Shown in pieces: positions 52,651 through 61,806 of a stretch of 64,000 nt of DNA. Position 1 is the first letter of the stretch. Each line of letters opens with the position of its first letter. The notes under the pieces were generated by a model. That model was not told the DNA's origin. It searched no databases and saw nothing but the letters and a program-made list of their open reading frames with translations. The DNA comes from Pseudomonas yangonensis. Its GTDB lineage: Bacteria; Pseudomonadota; Gammaproteobacteria; Pseudomonadales; Pseudomonadaceae. Location of the stretch: contig NZ_BLJU01000002.1 in assembly GCF_009932725.1 (NCBI RefSeq), positions 62,001-126,000 of the forward strand, read 5' to 3'. The translations under genes were made by a program, and so were the position numbers.

Positions 52651-53592
52651 ATGAGCAAACCCAAGGTGTTGCAGGTCGGCCCGCTGAGCGAGCGCTTCAA
52701 CCGCGAGCTGGCCGAGCAATACGAGGTCAGCGCGCTATGGCAACAGGCCGAGCCGCTGGCTTTCCTGCGTGAGCACGGCGAGCAGTTCATCTACATGGTG
52801 TCCTCGGCGCGGTTCGGCTGTACGGCCGACCAGCTTGCGCTGCTGCCGAACCTGCGCGCCATCTGCAGTTTCGGTGTCGGCTACGATCCCTATCCGCTGG
52901 ATCTGCTGCGCGATCGCGGCATCGTGCTCAGCACCACGCCGGACGTGCTCAACGATTGCGTCGCCGACCTGGCCATGGGCCTGATGATCGACAGCGCGCG
53001 GCGCCTGTCCGAGGCCGATCGATTCGTGCGCAGCGGTGCCTGGAGCAGCACCACGGGGTTCCCGCTGGCGCGCCGGGTCAGCGGCAAGCGCCTGGGTATC
53101 GTTGGTCTCGGGCGCATCGGCGAGGCGGTGGCACTGCGTGCCTCGGGTTTCTCCATGCCGGTGCGTTACCACAATCGCCGTGCGGTCGAGGGCAGTCCTT
53201 ACCAGCATGAGCCGGATCTGCTGGCGCTGGCGCGCTGGGCGGACTTCCTGGTGCTGACCTGCCCGGGCGGCAAGGCCACCCACCACCTGATCAACGCCGA
53301 GGTGCTCGAAGCGCTGGGCCCGGATGGTTTTCTGATCAACGTGGCACGTGGCTCGGTGGTCGATGAGGCCGCGCTGATCTCGGCGTTGCAGCAGAAGGTG
53401 ATTGGCGGCGCCGGGCTGGACGTCTTCGAGCGCGAACCCCAGGTGCCGACGGTGCTGCGCGAACTGGACAACGTGGTGCTGTTGCCGCATGTCGGCAGCG
53501 CCAGTGTCGAGACGCGCCAGCAGATGGCCGATCTGGTGCTGGACAACCTGCGCGCCTTCATCGCTACCGGCAAGCTGCTGACCCCATTGTAG
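52651..53592 (+). CDS. D-isomer 2-hydroxyacid dehydrogenase
   Basis: 313 residues from ATG 52651, with AGGAGG 6 bases before it. The frame is open far upstream across the preceding gene but only from here is it conserved. Rossmann motif GIVGLGRIGEAVA, and the catalytic Arg (VARGSVVDEAAL), Glu (DVFEREPQ) and His (LLPHVGSAS) are present. Closest in form to glyoxylate/hydroxypyruvate reductases, probably NADPH-linked. It would reduce a 2-oxoacid such as glyoxylate or hydroxypyruvate. Last gene of the operon before a strong terminator. Confidence 0.92.
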   Translation: MSKPKVLQVGPLSERFNRELAEQYEVSALWQQAEPLAFLREHGEQFIYMVSSARFGCTADQLALLPNLRAICSFGVGYDPYPLDLLRDRGIVLSTTPDVLNDCVADLAMGLMIDSARRLSEADRFVRSGAWSSTTGFPLARRVSGKRLGIVGLGRIGEAVALRASGFSMPVRYHNRRAVEGSPYQHEPDLLALARWADFLVLTCPGGKATHHLINAEVLEALGPDGFLINVARGSVVDEAALISALQQKVIGGAGLDVFEREPQVPTVLRELDNVVLLPHVGSASVETRQQMADLVLDNLRAFIATGKLLTPL

Positions 53593-53608
53593 AGCGGGGC
53601 AACCCACC

Positions 53609-53645
53609 AACCCTAGGGCGGTTTACACCCGCCCTAGGGTTCTGT
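53609..53645 (+). terminator. Intrinsic terminator of the kdgD operon
   Basis: AACCCTAGGGCGG (53609-53621) pairs perfectly with CCGCCCTAGGGTT (53629-53641) around a 7-base loop, but the T-tract is weak (CTGTTC). It lies 17 bases after the last stop. Confidence 0.85.
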
Positions 53646-53739
53646 TCACCACTGAATATGTCGGGTAGCACGCGCTGTCTGGCCTATCGTTACATCGCCA
53701 CAAGCGCTGTAATCGTTCCCAACTCACCTGCAGCATCCC

Positions 53740-53770
53740 CGGCGCACCACAAGTGCGCCGTTTTTTTCTC
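53740..53770 (+). terminator. Second strong terminator with no gene in front
   Basis: GGCGCAC (53741-53747) pairs with GTGCGCC (53753-53759), followed by GTTTTTTTCTC. It is 100 bases beyond the operon terminator and just before the ABC transporter gene. It could be a backup terminator or the end of a small RNA from 53642-53768. Confidence 0.8.
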
Positions 53771-53832
53771 TCATGCGCTGATGTCGGTGCCTGTAAACTG
53801 TGGTGTTTTCCGCAGGCAAGGGGCCATCCACC

Positions 53833-54762
53833 GTGCAGTCGGTCATTTCCATTTCGCAATTGAACAAGATCTATGCGTCCGGGCATCCGGCCCTGCAAGG
53901 CATCGATCTGGATATTCGCCAGGGCGAGATCTTCGCCTTGCTCGGGCCCAACGGCGCCGGCAAGACCACCCTGATCAGCATCATCTGCGGCATCGTCAAT
54001 CCGGGCGAGGGCAGGGTACTGGTCGGCGGCAAGGACATCGTCCGTGACTACCGCGCTGCCCGCTCGCAGATCGGCCTGGTGCCGCAGGAGCTGGTCAGCG
54101 ACGTGTTCGAAACCGTCTGGGCGACGGTCAAGTTCAGCCGTGGCCTGTTCGGCAAGAAGCCCGATCCGGCCTACCTCGAGCAACTGCTCAAGGACCTGTC
54201 GCTGTGGGACAAACGCAACGCCAAGATCATGGAGCTGTCCGGCGGCATGAAGCGCCGGGTGATGATCGCCAAGGCGCTGTCGCACGAGCCGCAGATTCTC
54301 TTCCTCGACGAACCCACAGCCGGTGTCGACGTGGAGCTGCGCCGCGACATGTGGAACATGGTCCGGCGCCTGCGTGAGCGTGGCGTGACCATCATCCTCA
54401 CCACCCACTACATCGAAGAGGCCGAGGAAATGGCCGATCGCATCGGGGTGATCAGCAAGGGGCGGATCATTCTGGTGGAAGACAAGCAGGTGCTGATGCA
54501 CAAGCTGGGCAAGAAGCAGTTGACCCTGCAGTTGCAGCAGCCGCTGTCCTGCGTGCCGGCCGAGCTGGCGCGCTATGGCCTGGAGCTGGCCGATCAGGGC
54601 CATGCCCTGGTGTTCACCTTCGATGCCCAGCACGAGAACACCGGCATCGCCGAACTGCTGCGTGATCTGGCTCAACACGGCATCGACTTCAAGGATTTGC
54701 AGTCGAGCCAGAGTTCGCTGGAGGAGATTTTCGTGTCACTGCTGGAGGAGTCGCGCGCATGA
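53833..54762 (+). CDS. ABC-2 type transporter, ATP-binding protein
   Basis: 309 residues from GTG 53833, preceded by AAGGGG; an earlier in-frame GTG at 53800 is possible. Walker [10 protein letters not shown] (about 39-47), the signature [15 protein letters not shown], Walker [13 protein letters not shown] and the switch His ([12 protein letters not shown]). The C-terminal extension ([17 protein letters not shown]) is typical of the ABC-2 export class (YadG-like). It works with the permease whose start overlaps its stop codon (ATGA). Substrate unknown. Confidence 0.93.
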   Translation: MQSVISISQLNKIYASGHPALQGIDLDIRQGEIFALLGPNGAGKTTLISIICGIVNPGEGRVLVGGKDIVRDYRAARSQIGLVPQELVSDVFETVWATVKFSRGLFGKKPDPAYLEQLLKDLSLWDKRNAKIMELSGGMKRRVMIAKALSHEPQILFLDEPTAGVDVELRRDMWNMVRRLRERGVTIILTTHYIEEAEEMADRIGVISKGRIILVEDKQVLMHKLGKKQLTLQLQQPLSCVPAELARYGLELADQGHALVFTFDAQHENTGIAELLRDLAQHGIDFKDLQSSQSSLEEIFVSLLEESRA

Positions 54763-55520
54763 ACCTGTACGCCATCAAGGCCATCTACCTGTTCGAGCTG
54801 GCGCGCACCTGGCGCACCCTGCTGCAGAGCATCGCCACCCCCGTGATCAGCACCTCGCTGTACTTCGTGGTGTTCGGTTCGGCCATCGGTTCGAGCATGA
54901 CCCAGGTGCAGGGCGTGAGCTACGGCGCTTTCATCATCCCGGGCCTGATCATGCTGGCGCTGCTGACCGAGAGCATTTCCAACGCCTCGTTCGGCATCTA
55001 CATGCCCAAATACTCGGGAAGCATCTACGAGATCCTCTCGGCGCCGGTTTCCTATCTGGAGATTCTGATCGGTTATGTCGGCGCGGCAGCGACCAAGTCG
55101 GTGATTCTTGGCGTTGTCATTCTGCTCACGGCAAGGCTGTTCGTCGATTTCGAAATCCAGCATCCCATCTGGATGGCGGCGTTTCTGGTGCTGACGGCGC
55201 TGACCTTCAGCCTGTTCGGCTTCATCATCGGCGTCTGGGCCGATGGCTGGGAAAAGCTGCAGATCGTCCCGGCGCTGATCGTCACGCCGCTGACCTTCCT
55301 CGGCGGCGCCTTCTACTCGATCAGCATGCTGCCGCCCGCCTGGCAGACGGTGACCCTGTTCAATCCGGTGGTGTACCTGATCAGCGCCTTCCGCTGGAGC
55401 TTCTATGGGGTATCCGACGTCAATGTCGGCTTCAGCCTGGCCATGGTGTTGGGCTTTCTGCTGCTGTGCATCGCGCTGGTGGGCTGGATCTTCAAGACCG
55501 GTTACCGCCTCAAGAGCTGA
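54759..55520 (+). CDS. ABC-2 type transporter, permease
   Basis: 253 residues, start overlapping the ATPase stop by four bases. Six membrane helices. The pattern [14 protein letters not shown] and the conserved [20 protein letters not shown] loop with [13 protein letters not shown] are typical of the YadH/DrrB class. Forms a dimer with two copies of the ATPase. It may export a lipid, sugar or drug; no dedicated substrate genes lie nearby. Confidence 0.93.
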   Translation: MNLYAIKAIYLFELARTWRTLLQSIATPVISTSLYFVVFGSAIGSSMTQVQGVSYGAFIIPGLIMLALLTESISNASFGIYMPKYSGSIYEILSAPVSYLEILIGYVGAAATKSVILGVVILLTARLFVDFEIQHPIWMAAFLVLTALTFSLFGFIIGVWADGWEKLQIVPALIVTPLTFLGGAFYSISMLPPAWQTVTLFNPVVYLISAFRWSFYGVSDVNVGFSLAMVLGFLLLCIALVGWIFKTGYRLKS

Positions 55521-55537
55521 GCCTCCGCATAGCAGCA

Positions 55538-55606
55538 TTCGCGGCTGAAGCCGCTCCTACATTGGTCGCGTATGCCTCTGACTGTAGGAGCGGCTTCAGC
55601 CGCGAA
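55538..55606. repeat. REP palindrome (GTAGGAGCGGCTTCAGCCGCGAA)
   Basis: Perfect 23-bp arms at 55538-55560 and 55584-55606, spaced by 23 bases. It directly follows the permease stop and may protect the mRNA end. Confidence 0.88.
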
Positions 55607-55700
55607 GCGCGTGAGCGAAGGGGCGCATGAGCGCCCCTTGTTCGTTTACAGCCTGTAGAGCAGGTGCAAACCGCCAATGAATAGGTGGTGGCACGGAACC

Positions 55701-55758
55701 GTGGGAGGCGCTTCAGCGGCGATTGATGTCGAGCCGTCGCGGCTAAAGCCCCTCCCAC
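55701..55758. repeat. REP palindrome (GTGGGAGG family), second copy
   Basis: Arms at 55701-55722 and 55737-55758, the same family as 11673-11726 (GTGGGAGGCGCTTCAGC / GCTAAAGCCCCTCCCAC). Confidence 0.8.
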
Positions 55759-55772
55759 AGAATCAGCCTTCG

Positions 55773-56165
55773 TCACTTCACCCGCAATTCACAGTCGAAG
55801 GTTTCCGCCGGCGGCACGTTTGGCTCCCACGGCTGCTGGTAGGTCAGCAGCAGGCGGCCCTCGCCGGCTTCGCGAGCGGTGAAGCGCCAGGTTGAAATAC
55901 CGCCAGCGCCCACCACACCGGCGTCTTCCGGGTTGCTGTAGACCTCGGGGCCGAGGCTTTGCAGCACGTTCGCCGCGCCATCACGGACCTCCCAGCGAAA
56001 GCCGGTGGTGGGGTTGCTGGGCAGGCTGAGGATCAGCTGCTGACCCTTGTTCAGCGTCAGCGGGCATTGCCGATCCTTCTTCAGCTCCAGCGTGCCGGAT
56101 TGATGAGCACAAGCCGTGAGCAAGGCCAGGGCGGGCAGGGTAAGCAGGCGCAAGGTGGCGTACAT
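55773..56165 (-). CDS. icp: Chagasin-type cysteine protease inhibitor lipoprotein
   Basis: 130 residues from ATG 56165. A lipoprotein signal ends in LTAC (Cys19), so the protein is probably lipid-anchored in the envelope. The inhibitor I42 loops are visible: SNPTTGF at 50-56, the GxxG-like GAGG near residue 95, and QPWEPN near the end. It would block papain-like cysteine proteases. The gene order with the neighbouring Lon-type protease and pruR matches PA0778-PA0780 of P. aeruginosa as remembered. Confidence 0.88.
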   Translation of the reverse strand: MYATLRLLTLPALALLTACAHQSGTLELKKDRQCPLTLNKGQQLILSLPSNPTTGFRWEVRDGAANVLQSLGPEVYSNPEDAGVVGAGGISTWRFTAREAGEGRLLLTYQQPWEPNVPPAETFDCELRVK

Positions 56166-56245
56166 GACGAACTCCAGTCGACGAAACCTGGCCCAGCATA
56201 GCCGCATCGGCTTGTCGGTGGCGACCGTCGAGGCGCGCGGTTTGC

Positions 56246-56314
56246 TGTAGGAGCGAGCTTTGCTCGCGAAGCGTTCAGGTTCGCCGACATTCGCGAGCAG
56301 AGCTCGCTCCTACA
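56246..56314. repeat. REP palindrome (TGTAGGAGCGAGC family)
   Basis: Arms at 56246-56270 and 56290-56314 (GTAGGAGCGAGCTTTGCTCGCGAA against TTCGCGAGCAGAGCTCGCTCCTAC, one mismatch). Same family as 63045-63110. Confidence 0.88.
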
Positions 56315-56324
56315 TTGGGCCTGT

Positions 56325-58721
56325 TTAGTCGAACAGCACTTTCGCCACATCGCCATAGCGCTTGGCGAAGTGCACGGTCAGGCCTTCCTTGAGATAGTCC
56401 GGCAACTCCTCGTAACTGCCGCGGTTGGCCTCCGGCAGGATCAGCTCGAAGATCTTCTGCCGGCGCGCCGCGATCACCTTCTCGCGCACGCCGCCGATGG
56501 GCAGCACCTGGCCGGTGAGGGTCAGCTCGCCGGTCATGGCTACGCCCTTCTTCGGCGCCTGGTTGCGTGCGAGCGAAAGCAGGGCGCTGGCCATGGTGAT
56601 GCCGGCGCTGGGGCCGTCCTTGGGCGTGGCGCCTTCCGGCACGTGCAGGTGGACGAAGGCCTGGTCGAAGAAGCTCGGGTCGCCGCCGAACTGCTTGAGG
56701 TGCGAGCTGACGTAGCTGTAGGCGATCTCCGCCGACTCCTTCATCACCTCACCGAGCTGGCCGGTAAGCTTGAAACCGCGGTTGAGCGTGTGGATGCGCG
56801 TCGCCTCGATCGGCAGGGTGGCGCCGCCCATGCTGGTCCAGGCCAGGCCGGTGATGACGCCGACGCCGGCCAGCACCCGCTCGTTGCGGAACACCGGCAT
56901 GCCGAGGGTTTCTTCCAGATCCTTGGTGCCGATGCGGATTTTCGCTTCGGGATCTTCCAGCAATTTGACCACCGACTTGCGCACCAGCTTGCCCAGCTGC
57001 TTCTCCAGCTGGCGTACGCCGGCCTCGCGGGCATAGCCTTCGATCACCGCGCGCAGCGCCGCATCGCTGATGGACAGGCGCGCCTTAGGCACGCCGGCCT
57101 TTTCCAGCTGCTTGGGCCACAGATGACGCTTGGCGATGGCCAGCTTTTCCTCAGTGATGTAGCCGGAAAGGCGGATCACTTCCATGCGGTCGAGCAGCGG
57201 GCCGGGGATGGAGTCGAGCGTGTTGGCGGTGCAGACGAACAGCACTTTGGACAGGTCCAGGCGCAAGTCCAGATAATGGTCGAGGAATTCGACGTTCTGC
57301 TCCGGATCGAGGGTTTCCAGCAGCGCCGAGGCCGGGTCGCCCTGGTAGCTGGTGCCCATCTTGTCGATCTCGTCGAGCATGATCACCGGGTTCATCACCT
57401 CGGCTTCCTTCAGTGCCTGCACCAGCTTGCCGGGCATGGCGCCAATGTAGGTACGGCGGTGACCCTTGATTTCCGCCTCGTCACGCATGCCGCCGACCGA
57501 GAAGCGATAGAACGGCCGGCCGAGGGATTCGGCGATGGACTTGCCGATGCTGGTCTTGCCCACCCCGGGCGGGCCGACCAGCAGCACGATGGAGCCGGCG
57601 ATCTCGCCCTTGAAGGCGCCAACGGCCAAGAACTCGGTGATGCGCTGCTTGATGTCGTCCATGCCGGCGTGGTGCTTGTCCAGCACCTTGCGCGCGCGGC
57701 CGAGGTCGAGCTTGTCCTGGCCGTGAATGCCCCAGGGCAGGGCGGTAGCCCAGTCCAGGTAGTTGCGCGTGACGGCGTACTCCGGCGAGCCGGTCTCGAG
57801 GATCGACAGCTTGTTCAGCTCCTCGTCGATGCGCTTTTGCGCAGGCGCAGATAGGGTTTTGCCCTCGAGGCGGGCGAGGAATTCCTCGCGGTCGGCGCTC
57901 TTGTCGTCCTTGCTGATGCCCAGCTCCTGCTGGATCAGCTTGAGCTGCTCCTTGAGGAAGAATTCGCGCTGGCGCTCGCCGATCTGCTTGTTCACCTCGG
58001 CGGACAGCTCCTTCTGCAGGCGGCCGACTTCGACCTCCTTGCGCAGCAGCGGCAGCACCTTCTCCATGCGCTTGAGCATGGGCACGGTATCGAGCACTTC
58101 CTGCAATTCGTGGCCTGGCGCGGTGGTCAGCGCGGCGGCGAAGTCGGTGAGCGGCGACGGATCGTTGGGGCTGAAGCGGTTGAGGTAGTTCTTCAGCTCC
58201 TCGCTGTACAGCGGGTTGAGCGGCAGCAGTTCCTTGATCGCATTGATCAGCGCCATGCCGTAGGCCTTGACCTCGTCACGCGGGTCGTTGGGGGCCTGTG
58301 GGTATTCGACTTCGGCCAGATACGGGCCGCGGCGGCTTAGCCAGCCACGGATGCGTACGCGGGTCAGACCCTGAGCGACGAACTGCAGCTTGCCGCCTTC
58401 CTCGCTGACATGGTGCACGCGCACCAGGGTGCCGTGCTCGGGCAGGCTGTCCAGATCGAACTCGCCGTGCTCGTCCGGCGGGGTGTCGACGAAGAACACC
58501 GCCATGCACTTGTGCTCGGTATTGCCGACGCGCGTCAGGGTGCGGCCCCAGGGCTGCTGATTGACGATCACGGGCAACACCTGCGCCGGGAAGAAAGGGC
58601 GGTTGTGGATGGGGATGATGTAGAGCTTGTCCGGGAACTGCTGCGCGGGCAGTACCAGGCCAGTACTGCTGGCTTGGACGTGAACTTCGACAGCTTCCGG
58701 CGTGTTGTCCTGATCGTTCAT
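56325..58721 (-). CDS. asrA: Lon-type ATP-dependent protease (AsrA-like)
   Basis: 798 residues from ATG 58721. N-terminal Lon substrate-binding domain (about 30-230; IIPIHNRPFFPAQVLPVIV), AAA module with Walker A GPPGVGKTS (about 380-390) and LDEIDKMG, and the protease domain with Ser (KDGPSAG) and Lys (GGVREK) 43 residues apart. All catalytic parts are intact. It degrades misfolded and regulatory proteins. Location next to icp and pruR fits P. aeruginosa PA0779 (AsrA, linked to the aminoglycoside-induced stress response) rather than the main lon gene near clpXP. Naming rests on synteny. Confidence 0.9.
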   Translation of the reverse strand: MNDQDNTPEAVEVHVQASSTGLVLPAQQFPDKLYIIPIHNRPFFPAQVLPVIVNQQPWGRTLTRVGNTEHKCMAVFFVDTPPDEHGEFDLDSLPEHGTLVRVHHVSEEGGKLQFVAQGLTRVRIRGWLSRRGPYLAEVEYPQAPNDPRDEVKAYGMALINAIKELLPLNPLYSEELKNYLNRFSPNDPSPLTDFAAALTTAPGHELQEVLDTVPMLKRMEKVLPLLRKEVEVGRLQKELSAEVNKQIGERQREFFLKEQLKLIQQELGISKDDKSADREEFLARLEGKTLSAPAQKRIDEELNKLSILETGSPEYAVTRNYLDWATALPWGIHGQDKLDLGRARKVLDKHHAGMDDIKQRITEFLAVGAFKGEIAGSIVLLVGPPGVGKTSIGKSIAESLGRPFYRFSVGGMRDEAEIKGHRRTYIGAMPGKLVQALKEAEVMNPVIMLDEIDKMGTSYQGDPASALLETLDPEQNVEFLDHYLDLRLDLSKVLFVCTANTLDSIPGPLLDRMEVIRLSGYITEEKLAIAKRHLWPKQLEKAGVPKARLSISDAALRAVIEGYAREAGVRQLEKQLGKLVRKSVVKLLEDPEAKIRIGTKDLEETLGMPVFRNERVLAGVGVITGLAWTSMGGATLPIEATRIHTLNRGFKLTGQLGEVMKESAEIAYSYVSSHLKQFGGDPSFFDQAFVHLHVPEGATPKDGPSAGITMASALLSLARNQAPKKGVAMTGELTLTGQVLPIGGVREKVIAARRQKIFELILPEANRGSYEELPDYLKEGLTVHFAKRYGDVAKVLFD

Positions 58722-58958
58722 GGAGCACCTTTGCGTGTACGTTGGAAGCTACATGGGGCGACCTGGGGATTTTTTCAACGCTTCACACAAGGTGGTTGCG
58801 CACTGATATCTCAAGTTGGCTAGGCGACTCGATGGCGGTCAGCTGGGGTTGGATTCAGGTTGCTATAGGTGCAACCGTTTCGCTGATAGGTGGTTGCGGC
58901 GTTTTTGTCGGGAAAGGAGTAAAGTGCAACCCTTGTTCCGTGCCGCCAGTTTTTAGCG

Positions 58959-59708
58959 ATGCTGCAAGCCCGTGTGATTCGCCTGGATGAACAGGCTCAT
59001 GAACATGCCCACGATCATCATCAGTTGGTGATGTCCCTGGTGGGCCGCGCCGAATTCGAGGTCGGCGGTCGCGGTGGGGAGGTCTGCCGGATGCGTGCGT
59101 GTCTGGTGCCGGGTGACGCCGCTCACCAGTTCGCCGGCATGGGCGACAACCGCATGCTGATTCTCGATCTGGACGAGCAGGACACCCCCAGCGAAGACCT
59201 GGAGCTGCTCCATCGTCTGTTCGAAACGCCGCGTTATCCCGCCCTCGATGTGGATTTCCAGCACCTGCTGACCTATGCCGGCGCCGAGCTGGAGCGCTAT
59301 GGCAGCGATTCGATACTGGCGCGTTCTCTCGGTGGTGTCCTGCTGCGCGCCCTGCACCTGCGCCTGTTCGGCGAGCAGCGTCGGCAGCCACAGGGCACGC
59401 TGGATCTGCAGCGTCTGGACGACTACATCGGCGAGCATCTGGCGCGGCGCATCAGTGTCGCCGAACTGGCGCACGAGATGTGCCTCAGCCCCAGCCACTT
59501 CCACGCTCAGTTCAAGGACAGTGTCGGGCTCACGCCGCACCAGTATCTGCTCAAGACCCGCCTAGACCGCGCCGCGCGCATGCTGCGCGAGAGCAACCTG
59601 CCATTGGTGCGCATCGCCGAGGAATGCGGCTTTTCCAGCCAGAGCGCCCTGACTACGGCCATGCGCCGCTACATGGGGCTGACCCCGAAGCGCCTGCGCA
59701 GCGCCTGA
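58959..59708 (+). CDS. pruR: AraC-family regulator (PruR-like)
   Basis: 249 residues from ATG 58959. N-terminal cupin-like sensor (HEHAHDHHQLVMSLVGRAEFEVGG; several His) and C-terminal double helix-turn-helix (about 150-249; ISVAELAHEMCLSPSHFHAQFK, VRIAEECGFSSQSALTTAMRRYMG). In P. aeruginosa the regulator in this position, PruR, activates proline catabolism (putA), but no put genes follow here. It is divergent from the Lon-type gene across 237 bp. Confidence 0.82.
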   Translation: MLQARVIRLDEQAHEHAHDHHQLVMSLVGRAEFEVGGRGGEVCRMRACLVPGDAAHQFAGMGDNRMLILDLDEQDTPSEDLELLHRLFETPRYPALDVDFQHLLTYAGAELERYGSDSILARSLGGVLLRALHLRLFGEQRRQPQGTLDLQRLDDYIGEHLARRISVAELAHEMCLSPSHFHAQFKDSVGLTPHQYLLKTRLDRAARMLRESNLPLVRIAEECGFSSQSALTTAMRRYMGLTPKRLRSA

Positions 59709-59724
59709 GCGGAAGTCGAGTAGG

Positions 59725-59800
59725 GTGGGCTTCAGCCCACCAGTCGCGTAGCCCGGATGCAATCCGGGGGCAAAAACTTCCGGATTGCATCCGGGCTACG
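59725..59800. repeat. Two adjoining palindromic repeats before gmhA
   Basis: GTGGGCTTCAGCCCAC at 59725-59740 and a perfect pair CGTAGCCCGGATGCAATCCGG (59747-59767) / inverse (59780-59800). The second is a fuller copy of the hairpin at 10419-10445. They lie between convergent pruR and gmhA. Confidence 0.85.
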
Positions 59801-59804
59801 GTGT

Positions 59805-60392
59805 TCAGGCGTAGTTCTGCGGGCTCAGTTTGCGTTCGATCAGCTCGATCAGAATGTGCAGGGTCTTGATGTGCAGTTCCTGCACGCGGTCGGCGAAATC
59901 GCCGCCGGGGGCGCAGATGCACACGTCGGCCAGGCTTTCCAGCAGCGAGCCGGGCTTGCCGGTCAGGGCGATCACCTTCACGCCCAAGGTCTTGGCGGCT
60001 TCGGCGGCCTTGACCACGTTGGGGCTCTTGCCGCTGGTACTGATGGCGATCAGCACGTCACCTTCATGGCCGTGCGACTCGATATAACGCGAGAAGATGA
60101 AGTCGTAGCCGAAATCGTTGGCCACGCAGCTGATGTGGCTGGGGTCGCTGATCGATACGGCGGCGATGCCCGGGCGGTTCTTGCGATAGCGTCCGGTCAG
60201 TTCCTCGGCGAAGTGCATGGCGTCGCACATCGAGCCGCCGTTGCCGCAGGAAAAGGCCTTGCCCTTGTTCTCGAAGCTCTCGACCAGCAGTTCGGCGGCC
60301 TTCTGGATATTGCCCAGGGTCTGTTCGTTGGCGAGAAAGGCCTCCAGCGCGCGCTGGGCCTCCAGCAGGCTGTTGCGGATATGTTCGATCAT
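59805..60392 (-). CDS. gmhA: Phosphoheptose isomerase
   Basis: 195 residues from ATG 60392. SIS domain with [22 protein letters not shown] (about 48-69), [14 protein letters not shown] and the metal/catalytic His in [10 protein letters not shown]. It turns sedoheptulose 7-phosphate into D-glycero-D-manno-heptose 7-phosphate, the first step of lipopolysaccharide-core heptose synthesis. The close match to the E. coli GmhA motif set makes the name firm over DiaA, the paralogous DnaA-binding protein. Confidence 0.92.
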   Translation of the reverse strand: MIEHIRNSLLEAQRALEAFLANEQTLGNIQKAAELLVESFENKGKAFSCGNGGSMCDAMHFAEELTGRYRKNRPGIAAVSISDPSHISCVANDFGYDFIFSRYIESHGHEGDVLIAISTSGKSPNVVKAAEAAKTLGVKVIALTGKPGSLLESLADVCICAPGGDFADRVQELHIKTLHILIELIERKLSPQNYA

Positions 60393-60404
60393 CGCGTCAG
60401 AACC

Positions 60405-61694
60405 TCAGGGGAGTTCAGGGCTGGAATAGAAAGCCGTCAACACTTTCACCAGGTGATCTAAGTCGTGGCTGCCGGCCAGTTCACGGATCGAGTGCATGGC
60501 GAAGGTGGGCAGGCCGATGTCGACCGTCCGCACGCCGAGCTGGCTGGCAGTGATCGGGCCGATGGTGGAGCCGCAGCCCATGTCGCTGCGCACCACGAAG
60601 CTCTGCACCGGCACTTCGTTCTCCAGGCACAGGTGGCGGAAGAAGCCGGCGGTTTCGCTGTTGGTGGCGTAGCGCTGGTTGCTGTTGATCTTGATCACCG
60701 GGCCGGCGTTGAGCTTGGGTCCGTGGTTGCCGTCGTGCTTGTCGGCATAGTTGGGGTGCACGCCGTGGGCGTTGTCCGCCGAGACCAGCAGCGAGCGCTG
60801 GATGGTGCGGACGAAATCGTCGCCACCCGGCAGCACGCGGCGCAGCACCTGCTCGAGGAAGGGCCCGTCGGCACCGCAGGCCGAACAGGAGCCCACTTCT
60901 TCATGGTCGGTGCAGACCAGCACACAGGTTTCATCATCGTCCGAGTCGATCAGCGCCTGCAGGCCGGCGTAGCAGGACAGCAGGTTATCCAGGCGCGCGC
61001 TGGCGATGAAGTCCTGATTGAGGCCGACGATGGCGGCGCTCTGGGTGTCGTAGAAGCTCAGCTCGTAATCCAGTACCGCGTCCGGGTTGAAGTCGTGCTC
61101 CATGGCCAACTGCTCGGCGAGCAGGGCGCGGAAGTCGGCGGTTTCGCTGCTGGCGAGCTGGGCCAGGATCGGCGGCAGTTCGTTCTGCGGGTTGATCGCC
61201 CAACCCTGATTGGCCTCACGGTTGAGGTGGATGGCCAGGCTGGGGATCACGGCGATGGGTTGGTAGAAGTCGATCAGCTGGCTCTCGACCTTGCCGTCGC
61301 GGCGATAGGTCACGCGGCCGGCCAGCGACAGGTCACGGTCGAACCAGGGCGCGAGCAGGGCGCCGCCATAGACTTCCACGCCGAGCTGGAAATAGCCCTG
61401 GCGCTGCAGTTCGGGGCTGGGTTTGACGCGCAGGCACGGGCTGTCGGTATGCGCGCCGACCAGGCGAATGCCCCCCTCTACCGCGGGGCGCTTGCCCAGC
61501 TTGAAGGCGATGATCGAGGAGTCGTTGCGGGTTACGTAGTAGCGACCGCCGGCCTCAACGTGCCAGGGCGCGCGTTCGTCGAGGTGACGATAACCGGCGG
61601 CTTCCAGGCGCATGGCCAGGCTGGTGGTAGCGTGGAAAGGGGTCGGCGAGGCGTTGAGAAAATCGAGCAGGCCTTGGATCAGTTCTTCGCGCAT
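60405..61694 (-). CDS. apeB: M18 family aminopeptidase
   Basis: 429 residues from ATG 61694, with GGAG upstream. M18 zinc motifs are present: [13 protein letters not shown] (first His/Asp), [13 protein letters not shown] (Glu pair), [12 protein letters not shown], and the C-terminal [10 protein letters not shown] with a final His in FAMHSIRE. It removes N-terminal residues from peptides in the cytoplasm, with two zinc ions. Ends 12 bp before the gmhA start, so the two may be co-transcribed. Confidence 0.93.
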   Translation of the reverse strand: MREELIQGLLDFLNASPTPFHATTSLAMRLEAAGYRHLDERAPWHVEAGGRYYVTRNDSSIIAFKLGKRPAVEGGIRLVGAHTDSPCLRVKPSPELQRQGYFQLGVEVYGGALLAPWFDRDLSLAGRVTYRRDGKVESQLIDFYQPIAVIPSLAIHLNREANQGWAINPQNELPPILAQLASSETADFRALLAEQLAMEHDFNPDAVLDYELSFYDTQSAAIVGLNQDFIASARLDNLLSCYAGLQALIDSDDDETCVLVCTDHEEVGSCSACGADGPFLEQVLRRVLPGGDDFVRTIQRSLLVSADNAHGVHPNYADKHDGNHGPKLNAGPVIKINSNQRYATNSETAGFFRHLCLENEVPVQSFVVRSDMGCGSTIGPITASQLGVRTVDIGLPTFAMHSIRELAGSHDLDHLVKVLTAFYSSPELP

Positions 61695-61806
61695 AGGGAC
61701 TCCGGGCAACGATGGCGCGAGTGTAACCAATTTGCATCGCCCTGTGCCGGCCGTGCACTCGTTTGGGGCGATAGTTGCAGGCTATCTAGCGCGGAGTTCA
61801 AGCTTG

